13,500 bases of DNA from Cognatazoarcus sp050305135 (GCA_050305135.1 JBNLET010000004.1:1-13500), one strand, 5' to 3'; numbered from the stretch's first letter, positions 1-7,245 are shown. The notes: generated from the sequence alone by a model not told the origin. Translations and numbers: made by a program.

Positions 1-56
1 GCATCGCGGCCGGGTCCGGCTGCGCCGCCGTCACGCGCTCACGATTGCCGCTGTGC

Positions 57-1700
57 TCAGCGCAGCTCTAGCAGGCTGTCATCCCAGCTGTCGTGCTTGG
101 CGAGGCCGATCAGGTTGGCGACCGTGGCGGCGATGTTCGACAGGCCGGCGCCGTCGATCTTCTTCAGTCCGAGCCGGCCGCCGCTGGCGTTGTCGTACAG
201 GATCAGCGGCACCGGATTCAGCGTGTGGGCGGTCTTCGCCTTGTACGAGCCGTCGGCGTTCTTTGCCGGCTGGCGGGTCTTCTTGTCGAGCTCGTACATC
301 TCGTCGGCGTTGCCGTGGTCGGCCGTGATCAGCGCCACGCCGCCGGCCGCGTCGATCGCCGGCAGCAGACGCGACAGCGCCAGGTCCACGGCCTCGATGG
401 CCATCGTCGCGGCGCGGAAGTGGCCGGAGTGGCCGACCATGTCGCCGTTGGCGTAGTTGCAGCGCATGACCCGGTGGCGGCCGCTGCGGATCGCCTCGAT
501 CATCGCGTCGGTGATCTCGGCGGCCTTCATCCACGGCCGCTGCTCGAACGGCACCACGTCGCTCGGCACCTCCTGCCAAGTCTCGCCGTCGAACTTGTTG
601 GAGCGGTTGCCGTTCCAGAAATAGGTGACGTGGCCGAACTTCTGCGTCTCGGAGCAGGCGAACTGGGCAATGCCGGCTTGCGCGAACCATTCGCCCATGG
701 TGTTGCGGATCGCCGGCGGATCGACCAGGAAGCGCTTCGGCAGCTTCAGGTCGCCGTCGTACTGCAGCATGCCGGCATAGGTCACCTGAGGGACGCGCTC
801 GCGCTCGAACCTGTCGAAGCCCTCGCCTTCCTCGAAGGACCGGGTGATCTCGATCGCGCGGTCGCCGCGGAAATTGAAGAACACCACCGCGTCGCCGTCC
901 TCGATCGTGCCGACCGGCTGGCCGTCCTGGCCGATCACGAACGGCGGCAGATCCTGGTCGATCGTGCCGGGCAGGCGCTCGCGCAGTGCGCGCACCGCCT
1001 GCGAGGCGCTGGCAAACTGCTCGCCGCGGCCGAGCACGTGGGTCTGCCAGCCCGCTTCGACCATCTTCCAGTTGGCGTCGTAGCGGTCCATCGTGATCGT
1101 CATGCGGCCGCCGCCCGAGGCGATGCGGGCGTCGAAGCCGCCGGCCTGCAGCTCGGCCAGGAAGGCCTCGAACGGCTCCAGGTAGTCCAGCGCGCTGGTC
1201 TCGGGCACGTCGCGGCCGTCCAGCAGCGCGTGGATGCGCACCGCCGCCACGCCGTCCTCGCGCGCGCGCAGCACCATCGCCCTGAGGTGCTCGATGTGGC
1301 TGTGCACGTTGCCGTCGGAAAACAGGCCGATGAAGTGCAGCACGCCGTGGCCGGACTTGGCGCCGGCGACGATCTGCCGCCAGGCGCTGCCGTGCCAGAT
1401 GGCACCCGATTCGATCGCATCGGCCACCAGCGCGGCGCCCTGCGCATAGACCTGGCCGGCGCCGATCGCGTTGTGGCCGACCTCCGAATTGCCCATGTCG
1501 TCGTCCGAAGGCATGCCGACCGCGGTGCCGTGCGCACGCAGCGTCATGTGCGGGTAGCGGGCGAACAGCGCGTCGAGAGTCGGCTTCCTGGCCGCGGCGA
1601 TCGCGCTGCCGACCTCGTTGCTCGGAATGCCGTAGCCGTCCATGACGATGACCACGACCGGCCCTTCGATGCCGGGGAAGGAGGAGAGCTTCTGCAGCAT
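57..1700 (-). CDS. gpmI: 2,3-bisphosphoglycerate-independent phosphoglycerate mutase, long plant-like form
   Basis: Interconverts 3- and 2-phosphoglycerate in glycolysis and gluconeogenesis, in the cytoplasm, using two metal ions and a phosphoserine intermediate. The 547-residue product shows the alkaline-phosphatase-like metal site: D21 in MDGYG, nucleophile S72 in GNSEVGH, D420 and H424 in NGDMVGHSGH, D461-H462 in TADHGNADEM, and H492 in TAHTLNPVP. The transferase domain carries LLDGRDVPETSA (about 159-170), GGGRMTITMDRYDANW (196-211) and FFNFRGDRA (274-282). The usual bacterial enzyme is about 510 residues. The extra length and the stretch HGTAVGMPSDDDMGNSEVGHN are closer to the plant/trypanosome branch than to the E. 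coli/Bacillus branch. The frame stays open upstream to 1853, but those 51 residues are low-complexity and precede the conserved domain, so the ATG at 1700 is chosen; its ribosome site is weak. Family call very secure, start fairly secure. Confidence 0.96.
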   Translation of the reverse strand: MLQKLSSFPGIEGPVVVIVMDGYGIPSNEVGSAIAAARKPTLDALFARYPHMTLRAHGTAVGMPSDDDMGNSEVGHNAIGAGQVYAQGAALVADAIESGAIWHGSAWRQIVAGAKSGHGVLHFIGLFSDGNVHSHIEHLRAMVLRAREDGVAAVRIHALLDGRDVPETSALDYLEPFEAFLAELQAGGFDARIASGGGRMTITMDRYDANWKMVEAGWQTHVLGRGEQFASASQAVRALRERLPGTIDQDLPPFVIGQDGQPVGTIEDGDAVVFFNFRGDRAIEITRSFEEGEGFDRFERERVPQVTYAGMLQYDGDLKLPKRFLVDPPAIRNTMGEWFAQAGIAQFACSETQKFGHVTYFWNGNRSNKFDGETWQEVPSDVVPFEQRPWMKAAEITDAMIEAIRSGRHRVMRCNYANGDMVGHSGHFRAATMAIEAVDLALSRLLPAIDAAGGVALITADHGNADEMYELDKKTRQPAKNADGSYKAKTAHTLNPVPLILYDNASGGRLGLKKIDGAGLSNIAATVANLIGLAKHDSWDDSLLELR

Positions 1701-1735
1701 GCCGGATGCCTGCCTGGGAAGTGGGGAAACGCACG

Positions 1736-1765
1736 ATTTTACAGCAAGTTCCGGTCGATTCCGGA
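1736..1765 (-). promoter_or_regulatory. possible promoter of gpmI
   Basis: On the minus strand a TAAAAT hexamer (1741 down to 1736), within TGCTGTAAAATCG, is the only A/T-rich -10-like element between gpmI and the next gene. It lies about 36 bases before the chosen ATG, which suits a short leader. No convincing -35 hexamer stands 16-18 bases further upstream; TGC before TGTAAA could act as an extended -10. This is inference from consensus only. Confidence 0.3.
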
Positions 1766-1860
1766 GCGCGCTGCCCGGCGCCGCGCCGGCGGGGGCACGC
1801 ATCCGGGCGCTCGCCGCGGGCAAGGCCGGCGGGCCGCGCTGCGACGACGGCACATCATTG

Positions 1861-1877
1861 CCGCCGTGACACGGCGG
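1861..1877 (-). terminator. short hairpin just after the Mrr-like gene
   Basis: CCGCCGT and ACGGCGG form a perfect 7-bp stem with a 3-base loop, 9 bases beyond the stop codon of the minus-strand Mrr-like gene. No T-run follows on the minus strand (CAATGATG), so it is at best a weak or factor-assisted end point. Position is the main reason to list it. Confidence 0.3.
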
Positions 1878-1886
1878 GACCGGATC

Positions 1887-2840
1887 CTACGAGCCGGAGC
1901 TGCCCGGCTGCGCGGCCTTGTGCATCGCCAGCTTCGTGCGGCAACGGGGATGGGCCTCGCAACCCCAGTAGGCACCGCGGGGGTCGTGGCGAGCCACCAT
2001 GCGAGCGCCGCAGCGGGGGCAGGCCGGCGTCGTCGTGGCGCCCTCGGTTGCGATCGACAGCAGGCGTCGCGAAGCGTCTTCCGGCAGCCGGCGCAGCAAC
2101 TTCAGCAGGCGCGCGCCGTCCAGCAGCTTGATCCGGTTGGCCTCGGCAAAGCGCCTGGCATCGGTCGAGAATACGCCGCAGGTCACCAGGCAGCCCCGCT
2201 CGACCTGCTCGTGCTCCATCGTGGCGCGCAACTCGCGCAGCGCCCACACGCCGATCGGCAGGTCGTGAGCCTGGCAGTGCACGATGACGGTCGTCCGTTG
2301 CGAGTCCGCCGGATCCTCGTGCAGGCGGATGCCGAGGCGGCCGCCGCCCTGTTCGATGATTTCTGCCGGGACGCCGAGCTCGCGATAGTAGGCGCGGCAC
2401 AGTTCTTCGAAGCGTTTGCGGTCGATGTGCCGCAGCAGCTCCGGTGTCCACTCGCGGGGATGTTCCGGCTCGGGCGGCAGACAGAAGCGCTGGATGTCCG
2501 TATCCATCCCGCCCGGTCCGGCCGCGAGGGTCCAGCGCTGAAACGCCGACGAGGGTTCCTCGACGAACTGCAAATCAGGCGCGCCGGCATAGGCCGGGAG
2601 CCGCCCCGCCGCGCCGCGCCAAAGCGCGATGGCGCCGAATACCAGGCCGGACGTCCACCATAGCGGTTCGATCGCGTCGAGCGCGCCGCGCAACTCGGGC
2701 ATGCGGCCGAGCGTGAGAGGAAACACCACCAGCCCGAGCACCAGGCTGGCGGCCGAGATCGCCGCCCCGACCGTCCAGTGCCCTTCCAAGGCATGCCGGA
2801 GGAATCCCGGCTGGCCACCGTTTCGTCTCTGTCTGCTCAT
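1887..2840 (-). CDS. Membrane-anchored Mrr-like (restriction endonuclease-fold) protein with zinc ribbon
   Basis: A 317-residue protein of three parts. Two hydrophobic segments (about 24-44 and 60-77) should anchor it in the inner membrane. A domain at about 134-260 has the layout of the Mrr_cat/PD-(D/E)XK family (RKRFEELCRAYYRELG..., then a strand pair, then GVWALRELRATM). A C-terminal C4 zinc ribbon of topoisomerase type has C274, C277, C294 and C300. Where relatives have GGxDGGxD, this protein reads GGGRLGIRL, with R172 in place of the catalytic Asp. Where they have QCK it reads HCQ (188-190), with Gln in place of Lys. The nuclease centre therefore looks lost, and the protein may only bind nucleic acid or a partner. 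The ATG at 2840 starts directly before the first membrane segment. An upstream extension to 3074 is low-complexity and was not used. Its neighbours suggest no pathway. The biological role is unknown. Confidence 0.8.
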   Translation of the reverse strand: MSRQRRNGGQPGFLRHALEGHWTVGAAISAASLVLGLVVFPLTLGRMPELRGALDAIEPLWWTSGLVFGAIALWRGAAGRLPAYAGAPDLQFVEEPSSAFQRWTLAAGPGGMDTDIQRFCLPPEPEHPREWTPELLRHIDRKRFEELCRAYYRELGVPAEIIEQGGGRLGIRLHEDPADSQRTTVIVHCQAHDLPIGVWALRELRATMEHEQVERGCLVTCGVFSTDARRFAEANRIKLLDGARLLKLLRRLPEDASRRLLSIATEGATTTPACPRCGARMVARHDPRGAYWGCEAHPRCRTKLAMHKAAQPGSSGS

Positions 2841-2877
2841 GCGCGACTCGATTCTTCTTGGGCGAACGGGGTCGCCC

Positions 2878-2889
2878 CGACATATGTCG
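2878..2889. repeat. 12-bp perfect palindrome in divergent promoter region
   Basis: CGACATATGTCG reads the same on both strands. It lies 38 bases upstream of the start of the minus-strand Mrr-like gene, where an operator or an A/T-rich promoter core could sit. The site resembles nothing I recognise with confidence. Confidence 0.35.
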
Positions 2890-3020
2890 ATGTCGCGACG
2901 ACCGGGCGGATCATACATGCGAAACGAGAATCGCGCGCGCGCTCCGTCCCGAACGGTCGGCAGGGCCCGATCGGCACCGCACGGCGCCCGGGCGGGGACC
3001 CGCGCGCCGTGGTGGAAGGG

Positions 3021-3038
3021 GCGCAGCCGGGGCTGCGC
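3021..3038. repeat. Inverted repeat abutting a -10-like hexamer
   Basis: GCGCAGCC and GGCTGCGC are separated by GG, forming a perfect 8-bp inverted repeat. A TATGCT hexamer (3039-3044) follows immediately and could serve as the -10 of the plus-strand gene starting at 3061. A regulator bound here would cover the promoter spacer. No clear -35 is visible, so both the promoter and the operator reading are tentative. Confidence 0.3.
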
Positions 3039-3060
3039 TATGCTGACGGAAGAGCATGCA

Positions 3061-3381
3061 ATGGACGCCGCCATGAAACTCGACCACCTGCCGCTGGGGG
3101 CCCGCTTCGTCTACAAGGGGCGGGTGATGTCCAAGGTGGGCCCGATGACCGCCGCTGCCGAGGAAGGCGGTACGGTCTTCATCCCGAAGCACGCGGTGCT
3201 GGGCCCGGTGCCCGGTGAGGCGCCACCCGAGCCGCCGCCGAGTCGTCCCGCGAAGGTGGACGCCGGGCGCGTGCTGGCGGCGTTCGAGGACTATCACCGC
3301 ATCGCGCTGAAGGCCGCGGACGAGGCCGGCAGGCAGGCGTTGGCCGCGGCCCGGCTGCGCTTTCTCGCGGCCTTGTCCTGA
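3061..3381 (+). CDS. Conserved-looking hypothetical protein, 106 aa
   Basis: I do not recognise a named family. The first half (about 7-50) looks like a small beta-rich fold with the pattern RFVYKGRVMSKVGPMTA...EEGGTVFIPKHAVL. A Pro-rich linker follows (51-63, PGEAPPEPPPSRP), then an Ala-rich amphipathic helix (about 67-105). No signal peptide, membrane segment or Cys is present, so it should be cytoplasmic. Three in-frame ATGs exist at 3040, 3061 and 3073. GGAAG at 3048-3052 is well spaced for 3061, which is chosen. Codon use matches its neighbours and the G/C third-position bias supports real coding. The gene stands alone between two minus-strand genes. Confidence 0.7.
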   Translation: MDAAMKLDHLPLGARFVYKGRVMSKVGPMTAAAEEGGTVFIPKHAVLGPVPGEAPPEPPPSRPAKVDAGRVLAAFEDYHRIALKAADEAGRQALAAARLRFLAALS

Positions 3382-3390
3382 GCCCGGCCC

Positions 3391-4269
3391 TCAGTCGCCG
3401 CGCAGGAATGCCTCGATCGCGGCGGCGACCCGCTCCGGCTGGTCATGCTGCAGGTTGTGGCCGCAGTCGGGGATCGTCACGCTGCGATGGTCGGCGAAGC
3501 TGTCCAGCCGCCGTTGCAACTCGGCCGGTTGTCGGGCGAAACGCTCCATCACGTAGCCGTGCTCGGCGAGCAGGTGCAGCACCGGCGCACCGATGCGGTG
3601 CCAGCAGGCCATCACGTCCTCGGTCTGGTAGCGCACCGGTGCGGCGACCCGGTGCCAGGGATCGCAGGCCATCGTCACGCCGCCGTCGGGCAGCGTGCGC
3701 GAAACGTGGCGGGCCAGGAAGGCGGCCCGTTCGGTGCTCAGCCGCGGGTTCGACTGGGCCAGCCGGTGCGCCAGCGCATCGTGATCGGGGTAGCTGCGCA
3801 GCGACGGCGAACCGTTCAGGTCGCCGAGCCATTGCGCGATGCGCAGCGGTGCGTCGTCGGGCGTGCTCGGCGGCAGGCCGAGGAAGTCCATCATCACCAG
3901 CCGCTCCACCCGATCCGGCCGCGCCCCGGCATAGTTGCCGGCGATGCCGGCGCCCATGCTGTGCCCGACCAGTCGTGCCGGCTCGTGCGGCGAATAGTGG
4001 GTCAGCAGCGCGTCCAGGTCGGCGTAGTAGTCCGGGAACCAGTAGGCCCGGCCGAGCCAGTCCGTATCGCCGTAGCCGCGCCAGTCCGGCGCAATGAGGT
4101 GCCAGTCTCCGCGCAGCGCATCGACGACGAACTGGAACGTGGCCGAGGTATCCATCCAGCCGTGCAAGAGGAACACCGGCGGCGCGTCGGCGGGGCCCCA
4201 GTGGCGTACGTTGTAGCCGAGTTGCCGGATGGGGATGCGCTCGCAGCGGAAAGGGGTCGTGGTGGGCAA
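3391..4269 (-). CDS. Alpha/beta hydrolase
   Basis: A 292-residue alpha/beta-hydrolase-fold protein, probably a cytoplasmic esterase-like or C-C hydrolase-like enzyme; the substrate cannot be read from sequence. HGWMD (36-40) gives the oxyanion-hole region. The nucleophile elbow is GHSMGA with S104. The base is H271 in DCGHNLQHDQPE. The acid position after strand 7 (LLAEHGYVMERF) offers E236 rather than the usual Asp. The DWRGYGDTDW stretch (62-71) and the cap region (about 130-225, Trp/His/Arg-rich) are typical of the family. The start is TTG at 4269, with no good ribosome site. No ATG lies between it and the core domain (the next Met is M39, inside the HGWMD motif), so the exact start is uncertain. 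It ends 7 bases from the plus-strand hypothetical gene, tail to tail. Confidence 0.9.
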   Translation of the reverse strand: MPTTTPFRCERIPIRQLGYNVRHWGPADAPPVFLLHGWMDTSATFQFVVDALRGDWHLIAPDWRGYGDTDWLGRAYWFPDYYADLDALLTHYSPHEPARLVGHSMGAGIAGNYAGARPDRVERLVMMDFLGLPPSTPDDAPLRIAQWLGDLNGSPSLRSYPDHDALAHRLAQSNPRLSTERAAFLARHVSRTLPDGGVTMACDPWHRVAAPVRYQTEDVMACWHRIGAPVLHLLAEHGYVMERFARQPAELQRRLDSFADHRSVTIPDCGHNLQHDQPERVAAAIEAFLRGD

Positions 4270-4321
4270 GGGATTTCGCGGCAGGGTTCGGAGCCGCGAG
4301 CCTCGCCGATTCGGCGCTGCG

Positions 4322-4338
4322 GCGCAAGTGTCTTGCGC
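4322..4338. repeat. Inverted repeat between the hydrolase and permease genes
   Basis: GCGCAAG and CTTGCGC are separated by TGT, giving a perfect 7-bp inverted repeat in the 161-base region between the two divergent genes. It could be an operator for either gene or a small hairpin. No regulator is encoded next to it. Confidence 0.35.
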
Positions 4339-4430
4339 GCGGCCCGCGAGGTGTGGATGAAGTCTTGCGTTCGCGGCCGGCCGGCTTGAGTATGCTTGGG
4401 CGTGGTAGCGCTGTTCTCCGACTGCATTCG

Positions 4431-5183
4431 ATGCCCGAAATCTCCCTGCCCGTCTTCGCCGGCCTGACGCTGGTGGCCTTCGTCGGCGGCTTCATCAGTT
4501 CGATCGCCGGCGCCGGCGGCATGCTCGTGCTGCCCTGCCTGTTGTGGGCCGGCGTGCCGCCGGTGCAGGCGCTGGCGACCAACAAGTGCCAGAGCGTGTT
4601 CGGCACGCTGTCGTCGGCGATCAACTACTTTCGCCGCGGCCACCTGGATCTCGCGCCGCTGCGGGCGACCTTGCTGTGGGCCTTCGCCGGCGCGGTGGCC
4701 GGAACGCTGCTGGTGCAGCAACTGGACAAGGCCGTGCTCGAGAAGCTGCTGCCGCTGATCCTGATCCTGCTGGCCGGCTATTTCGCGCTGTCGCCGCACA
4801 TCTCGGACCGGGACGTGCCGCCGCGCCTGTCGGAAAACGCGTTCGCGCCGCTGATCGGCGGCGGACTGGGGGTCTATGGCGGCTTCTTCGGCCCGGGCAT
4901 GGGCTCGTTCTCGGCGGCGGCCTTTGCCGGCCTGCGCGGCTTCAACATGCGCCGCGCGACAGCCAGCACCAAGCCGGTGGTGCTGGTGACGAACTTCACT
5001 TCGATGCTGGTGTTCGTGCTCGGCGGCCACGTGGTGTGGTCGCTGGTGGGGGCGATGGCGGTCGCTCAGATCGTCGGCGCACGCCTCGGTTCGAACCTGG
5101 TCATCCGGCGCGGCGCGGCGCTGGTGCGGCCTGTGATCGTCGTCGCCACTGCGGCGATCGCGCTCAGACTGATGTTCCGCTGA
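4431..5183 (+). CDS. TauE/SafE family permease (sulfite/anion exporter-like)
   Basis: A 250-residue integral inner-membrane protein made of the two repeated halves typical of the TauE/SafE (DUF81) family. The Gly-rich repeat motif appears at 19-35 (GGFISSIAGAGGMLVLP) and again at 143-160 (GGGLGVYGGFFGPGMGSF), each followed by a conserved helix with N and T residues (ATNKCQSVFGTLSSAINY; ASTKPVVLVTNFTSML). About eight membrane helices fit the hydrophobic runs. Family members export or import sulfite, sulfoacetate, taurine-related or other organic anions. The substrate here cannot be decided, and no sulfur gene lies nearby. The ATG at 4431 begins right before the first helix. In-frame ATGs at 4392 and 4353 would add polar residues without support. 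Ribosome site weak. Confidence 0.93.
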   Translation: MPEISLPVFAGLTLVAFVGGFISSIAGAGGMLVLPCLLWAGVPPVQALATNKCQSVFGTLSSAINYFRRGHLDLAPLRATLLWAFAGAVAGTLLVQQLDKAVLEKLLPLILILLAGYFALSPHISDRDVPPRLSENAFAPLIGGGLGVYGGFFGPGMGSFSAAAFAGLRGFNMRRATASTKPVVLVTNFTSMLVFVLGGHVVWSLVGAMAVAQIVGARLGSNLVIRRGAALVRPVIVVATAAIALRLMFR

Positions 5184-5679
5184 GCGGATCGGCCAAGGGC
5201 GGCAGCGCCAGCGACCAGAACTCCTGCTCGAATCGCTGGCCGAACAGCGTTTCGCCGCCCTGCCGGCTCTCGATCCTGAAGCCGGTCGCCCGATACAGCG
5301 TGCGGGCCCGCGCCAGGCAGCTGTAGGTCTCCAGCCGGACGCTGCGGAATCCTCTCTGCCGCGCCGCGTCCAGCGCATGGGCGATCAGCGCGCGGCCGAG
5401 TCCGCGGCCGCGGAAGCGCGGGCACACCAGCACGAAATTCAGGAATCCCACGCCTTCGTCCTGGCGCGACAACGCGATCGAGCCCGCCCGCACGCCGCCG
5501 ATCATGGCGATCCACAGCGTACGCTCGTCCTGCGGCCGGGCCAGCAGCAGCGACATCTTGTGCCGGATCGTGGCCTTAAAGGTGGCGTCGAAGCCGAACT
5601 CGCGGCGGTAGATGTCGCCGTGGCGGGCCACCACCCAGTCGGCGTCGCGGCTGTCCGCAATCCTGAAATCGGTCTCCAT
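5164..5679 (-). CDS. GNAT family N-acetyltransferase
   Basis: A 171-residue acetyl-CoA-dependent acyltransferase. The pyrophosphate-binding motif A is RFRGRGLGRAL (88-98), preceded by the strand FLNFVLVCP. The later strand and helix contain Y129 in LYRATGF, a frequent general acid in the family. The N-terminal stretch DADWVVARHGDIYRREFGFDATF resembles the catalytic half of MarR-GNAT fusion regulators, but there is no room for a MarR domain here, so this is the stand-alone form. The ATG at 5679 follows AGAGAGG at good spacing. The last 20 bases overlap the end of the convergent permease gene, including both stop codons. The acceptor substrate (small molecule, peptide or protein) is unknown. 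Confidence 0.92.
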   Translation of the reverse strand: METDFRIADSRDADWVVARHGDIYRREFGFDATFKATIRHKMSLLLARPQDERTLWIAMIGGVRAGSIALSRQDEGVGFLNFVLVCPRFRGRGLGRALIAHALDAARQRGFRSVRLETYSCLARARTLYRATGFRIESRQGGETLFGQRFEQEFWSLALPPLADPLSGTSV

Positions 5680-5776
5680 GGTCCTCTCTGTGCGCCGGCC
5701 TTGCCCGGCGCATGGGCCGGGCAACGGAATTCCGGCACCATTGTCCTGCCAACCGACCCTGCCACCAATCGAGACG

Positions 5777-6412
5777 ATGACCGACAGCCGCTCCCCGCTC
5801 GAGTTGAGCGCCGCCACGCTGGCCCACTACCAGGCCCATGCGCACGATTACCGCCGCGGCACCGCCGACCACGACGTGAGCCAGAATATCGCGGCGCTGC
5901 TGAGGGCGATCCGCGGCGAGGCGCCGTTCACGATCCTCGATTTCGGCTGTGGCCCGGGCCGCGACCTGAAGACGCTGGCCGCGCTCGGCCATCGGGCGAT
6001 CGGCCTCGACGGTGCGCCGGCGATGGTCGAGCTGGCACGGGCCGACAGCGGCTGCGATGTGTGGCTGCAGGATTTCGTCGCGCTCGATCTGCCGTCCGCC
6101 CACTTCGACGGCGTGTTCGCCAATGCCACGCTGTTCCACGTGCCGCGGCAGGCGATCCGCCGCGTGCTGGGCGAACTGCGGGCCGCGCTGCGGCCCGGCG
6201 GAGTGCTGTTCTGCTCGAATCCGCGCGGTGAAGACCGAGAGGGCTGCGTCGGCACCCGCTACGCCTGCTACTACCACTTCGACACCTGGCGGGCGCTGGT
6301 GCTCGAGGCCGGCTTCGAGGAGGTCGAACACTACTACCGCCCGCCCGGCTTGCCGCGCGAGCAGCAGCCCTGGCTGGCGACGGTCTGGCGCAGGCCGGCG
6401 CAGCCGCGCTGA
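5777..6412 (+). CDS. Class I SAM-dependent methyltransferase
   Basis: A 211-residue Rossmann-fold methyltransferase of the Methyltransf_11/25 type. Motif I is ILDFGCGPGRD (53-63), with D78 at the end of the second strand (AIGLDGAP) for the ribose hydroxyls. The following segment FDGVFANATLFHVPR (110-124) matches motif IV/post-motif. LRPGGVLFCSNPRG (138-151) is the usual strand 5 and turn. The C-terminal WRALVLEAGFEEVEHYYRPPG completes the fold. No signal or membrane segment is present, so it is cytoplasmic. The substrate is not identifiable. The ATG at 5777 is the first start at the natural N-terminus and has only a short GAG as ribosome site. It is divergent from the acetyltransferase gene across 97 bases. 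Confidence 0.93.
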   Translation: MTDSRSPLELSAATLAHYQAHAHDYRRGTADHDVSQNIAALLRAIRGEAPFTILDFGCGPGRDLKTLAALGHRAIGLDGAPAMVELARADSGCDVWLQDFVALDLPSAHFDGVFANATLFHVPRQAIRRVLGELRAALRPGGVLFCSNPRGEDREGCVGTRYACYYHFDTWRALVLEAGFEEVEHYYRPPGLPREQQPWLATVWRRPAQPR

Positions 6413-6688
6413 GGTCGCATCCGGCGCGGCTGTGAGCTCGGCTTCGAACGCGGCTGAATGGGGCCGCTCTGACCGTTGCCACGGCCCGCCGGCCGAACAG
6501 GCTCATCCGTTCGCGGACGCACGCCTGCCGTCGCTGGAGCCCCATGCGGACGGTCGCGCCTGCGCGCCGGGGCTGGCAAGTCACGCCGGCCTCGGCCACA
6601 ATCCGGTCGTCATCGGCGCAATAGGCAAACGGTATGACGACCGTCGCCGGCGGGCCGGGGCTCTACCTGACCAAGCAGAGAGAAGACG

Positions 6689-7183
6689 ATGGATCCAGCG
6701 ACGCCGGACGAGAAGGCCAACATCGACCAATGCATCCGCAAGCTCAACATGAGGCACAAGCAGCGCTTGGGGCCGGTCGGCCCGCCGCTCGGCATGCTGC
6801 TGATCCTGCTGTTCGCGCTTGCGCTACTGCCGCTCTACCTGTTCCTGGTGTTCTTCAACCGGGTCTATTTCTGGATCCGGCGGCAGAAGAGCATCGACCC
6901 GGCGCCCTATTTCAACTACGACCGGCACCGGCTGCCGCATCTGCGTTTCGCCGACAAGATCTGGTGCGAATACTGCGAATGGGCCAATGGTTCGCTGCAG
7001 TGGGCGCTGGCGATCACCAATGAGATCGAGCGGCGCTACTGCCCGATCCAGAACCAGTGCCACCCGCACTGCGACAAGGCCAAGGCCTGGCGCGAAGAGT
7101 TCCTCGCCTACGGCCATCGCAAGGAAGACATCGAGCGCTACTACGAGGAGCGCTACCTGCAGGAGTCGCGGCTCGACGATTGA
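6689..7183 (+). CDS. Uncharacterised Cys-rich single-pass membrane protein
   Basis: A 164-residue protein I cannot name. A charged N-terminal 30 residues precede one strong membrane helix (about 34-57, LGMLLILLFALALLPLYLFL region), then a positively charged boundary (WIRRQK). A C-terminal domain of about 100 residues follows, which the positive-inside pattern would leave cytoplasmic only if the N-terminus faces the periplasm; the N-terminus is itself basic, so orientation is unclear. Two Cys clusters, C93-x2-C96 (WCEYCEW) and C118-x5-C124-x3-C128 with H125 and H127 (CPIQNQCHPHC), could bind a metal or form disulfides. The C-terminus is a charged helix (HRKEDIERYYEERYLQ). The ATG at 6689 is preceded by AGAGAGAAG. 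The gene is free-standing. Coding is well supported; function is unknown. Confidence 0.8.
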   Translation: MDPATPDEKANIDQCIRKLNMRHKQRLGPVGPPLGMLLILLFALALLPLYLFLVFFNRVYFWIRRQKSIDPAPYFNYDRHRLPHLRFADKIWCEYCEWANGSLQWALAITNEIERRYCPIQNQCHPHCDKAKAWREEFLAYGHRKEDIERYYEERYLQESRLDD

Positions 7184-7245
7184 GCGGCCGCTGCCTGCGC
7201 TCGGTTGCCGATTCATCCAGCGCAGTCCGCGTCGCTGCCGACACT

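Noticed and set aside
1..34. Possible GTG start of a further minus-strand gene downstream of gpmI
   Set aside because: A GTG followed by about ten open codons reaches the window edge, but this is far too short to support a gene and has no ribosome site that I can judge.
1398..1415. TGGCAC motif resembling half of a sigma-54 promoter
   Set aside because: It lies inside gpmI, and the downstream TTGC element is not present at the required distance.
93..2663. Very long plus-strand open frame (856 codons) opposite gpmI and the Mrr-like gene
   Set aside because: It spans two clear minus-strand genes and the gap between them, has biased His/Arg/Val/Ala-rich composition and no recognisable domain. 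Long antisense frames are expected where the third codon position is nearly all G or C.
4365..4396. TTGCGT and TATGCT as a sigma-70 promoter for the TauE-like gene
   Set aside because: The spacer is 20 bases, too long for a normal promoter, and both hexamers match only partly.
6413..6688. Search for a gene or RNA in the gap before the Cys-rich membrane protein
   Set aside because: The open frames here are Arg/Ala-rich with no start and ribosome-site pair or known motif. No tRNA-like fold, clear promoter or long repeat was found. It probably holds the leader and promoter of the gene at 6689.
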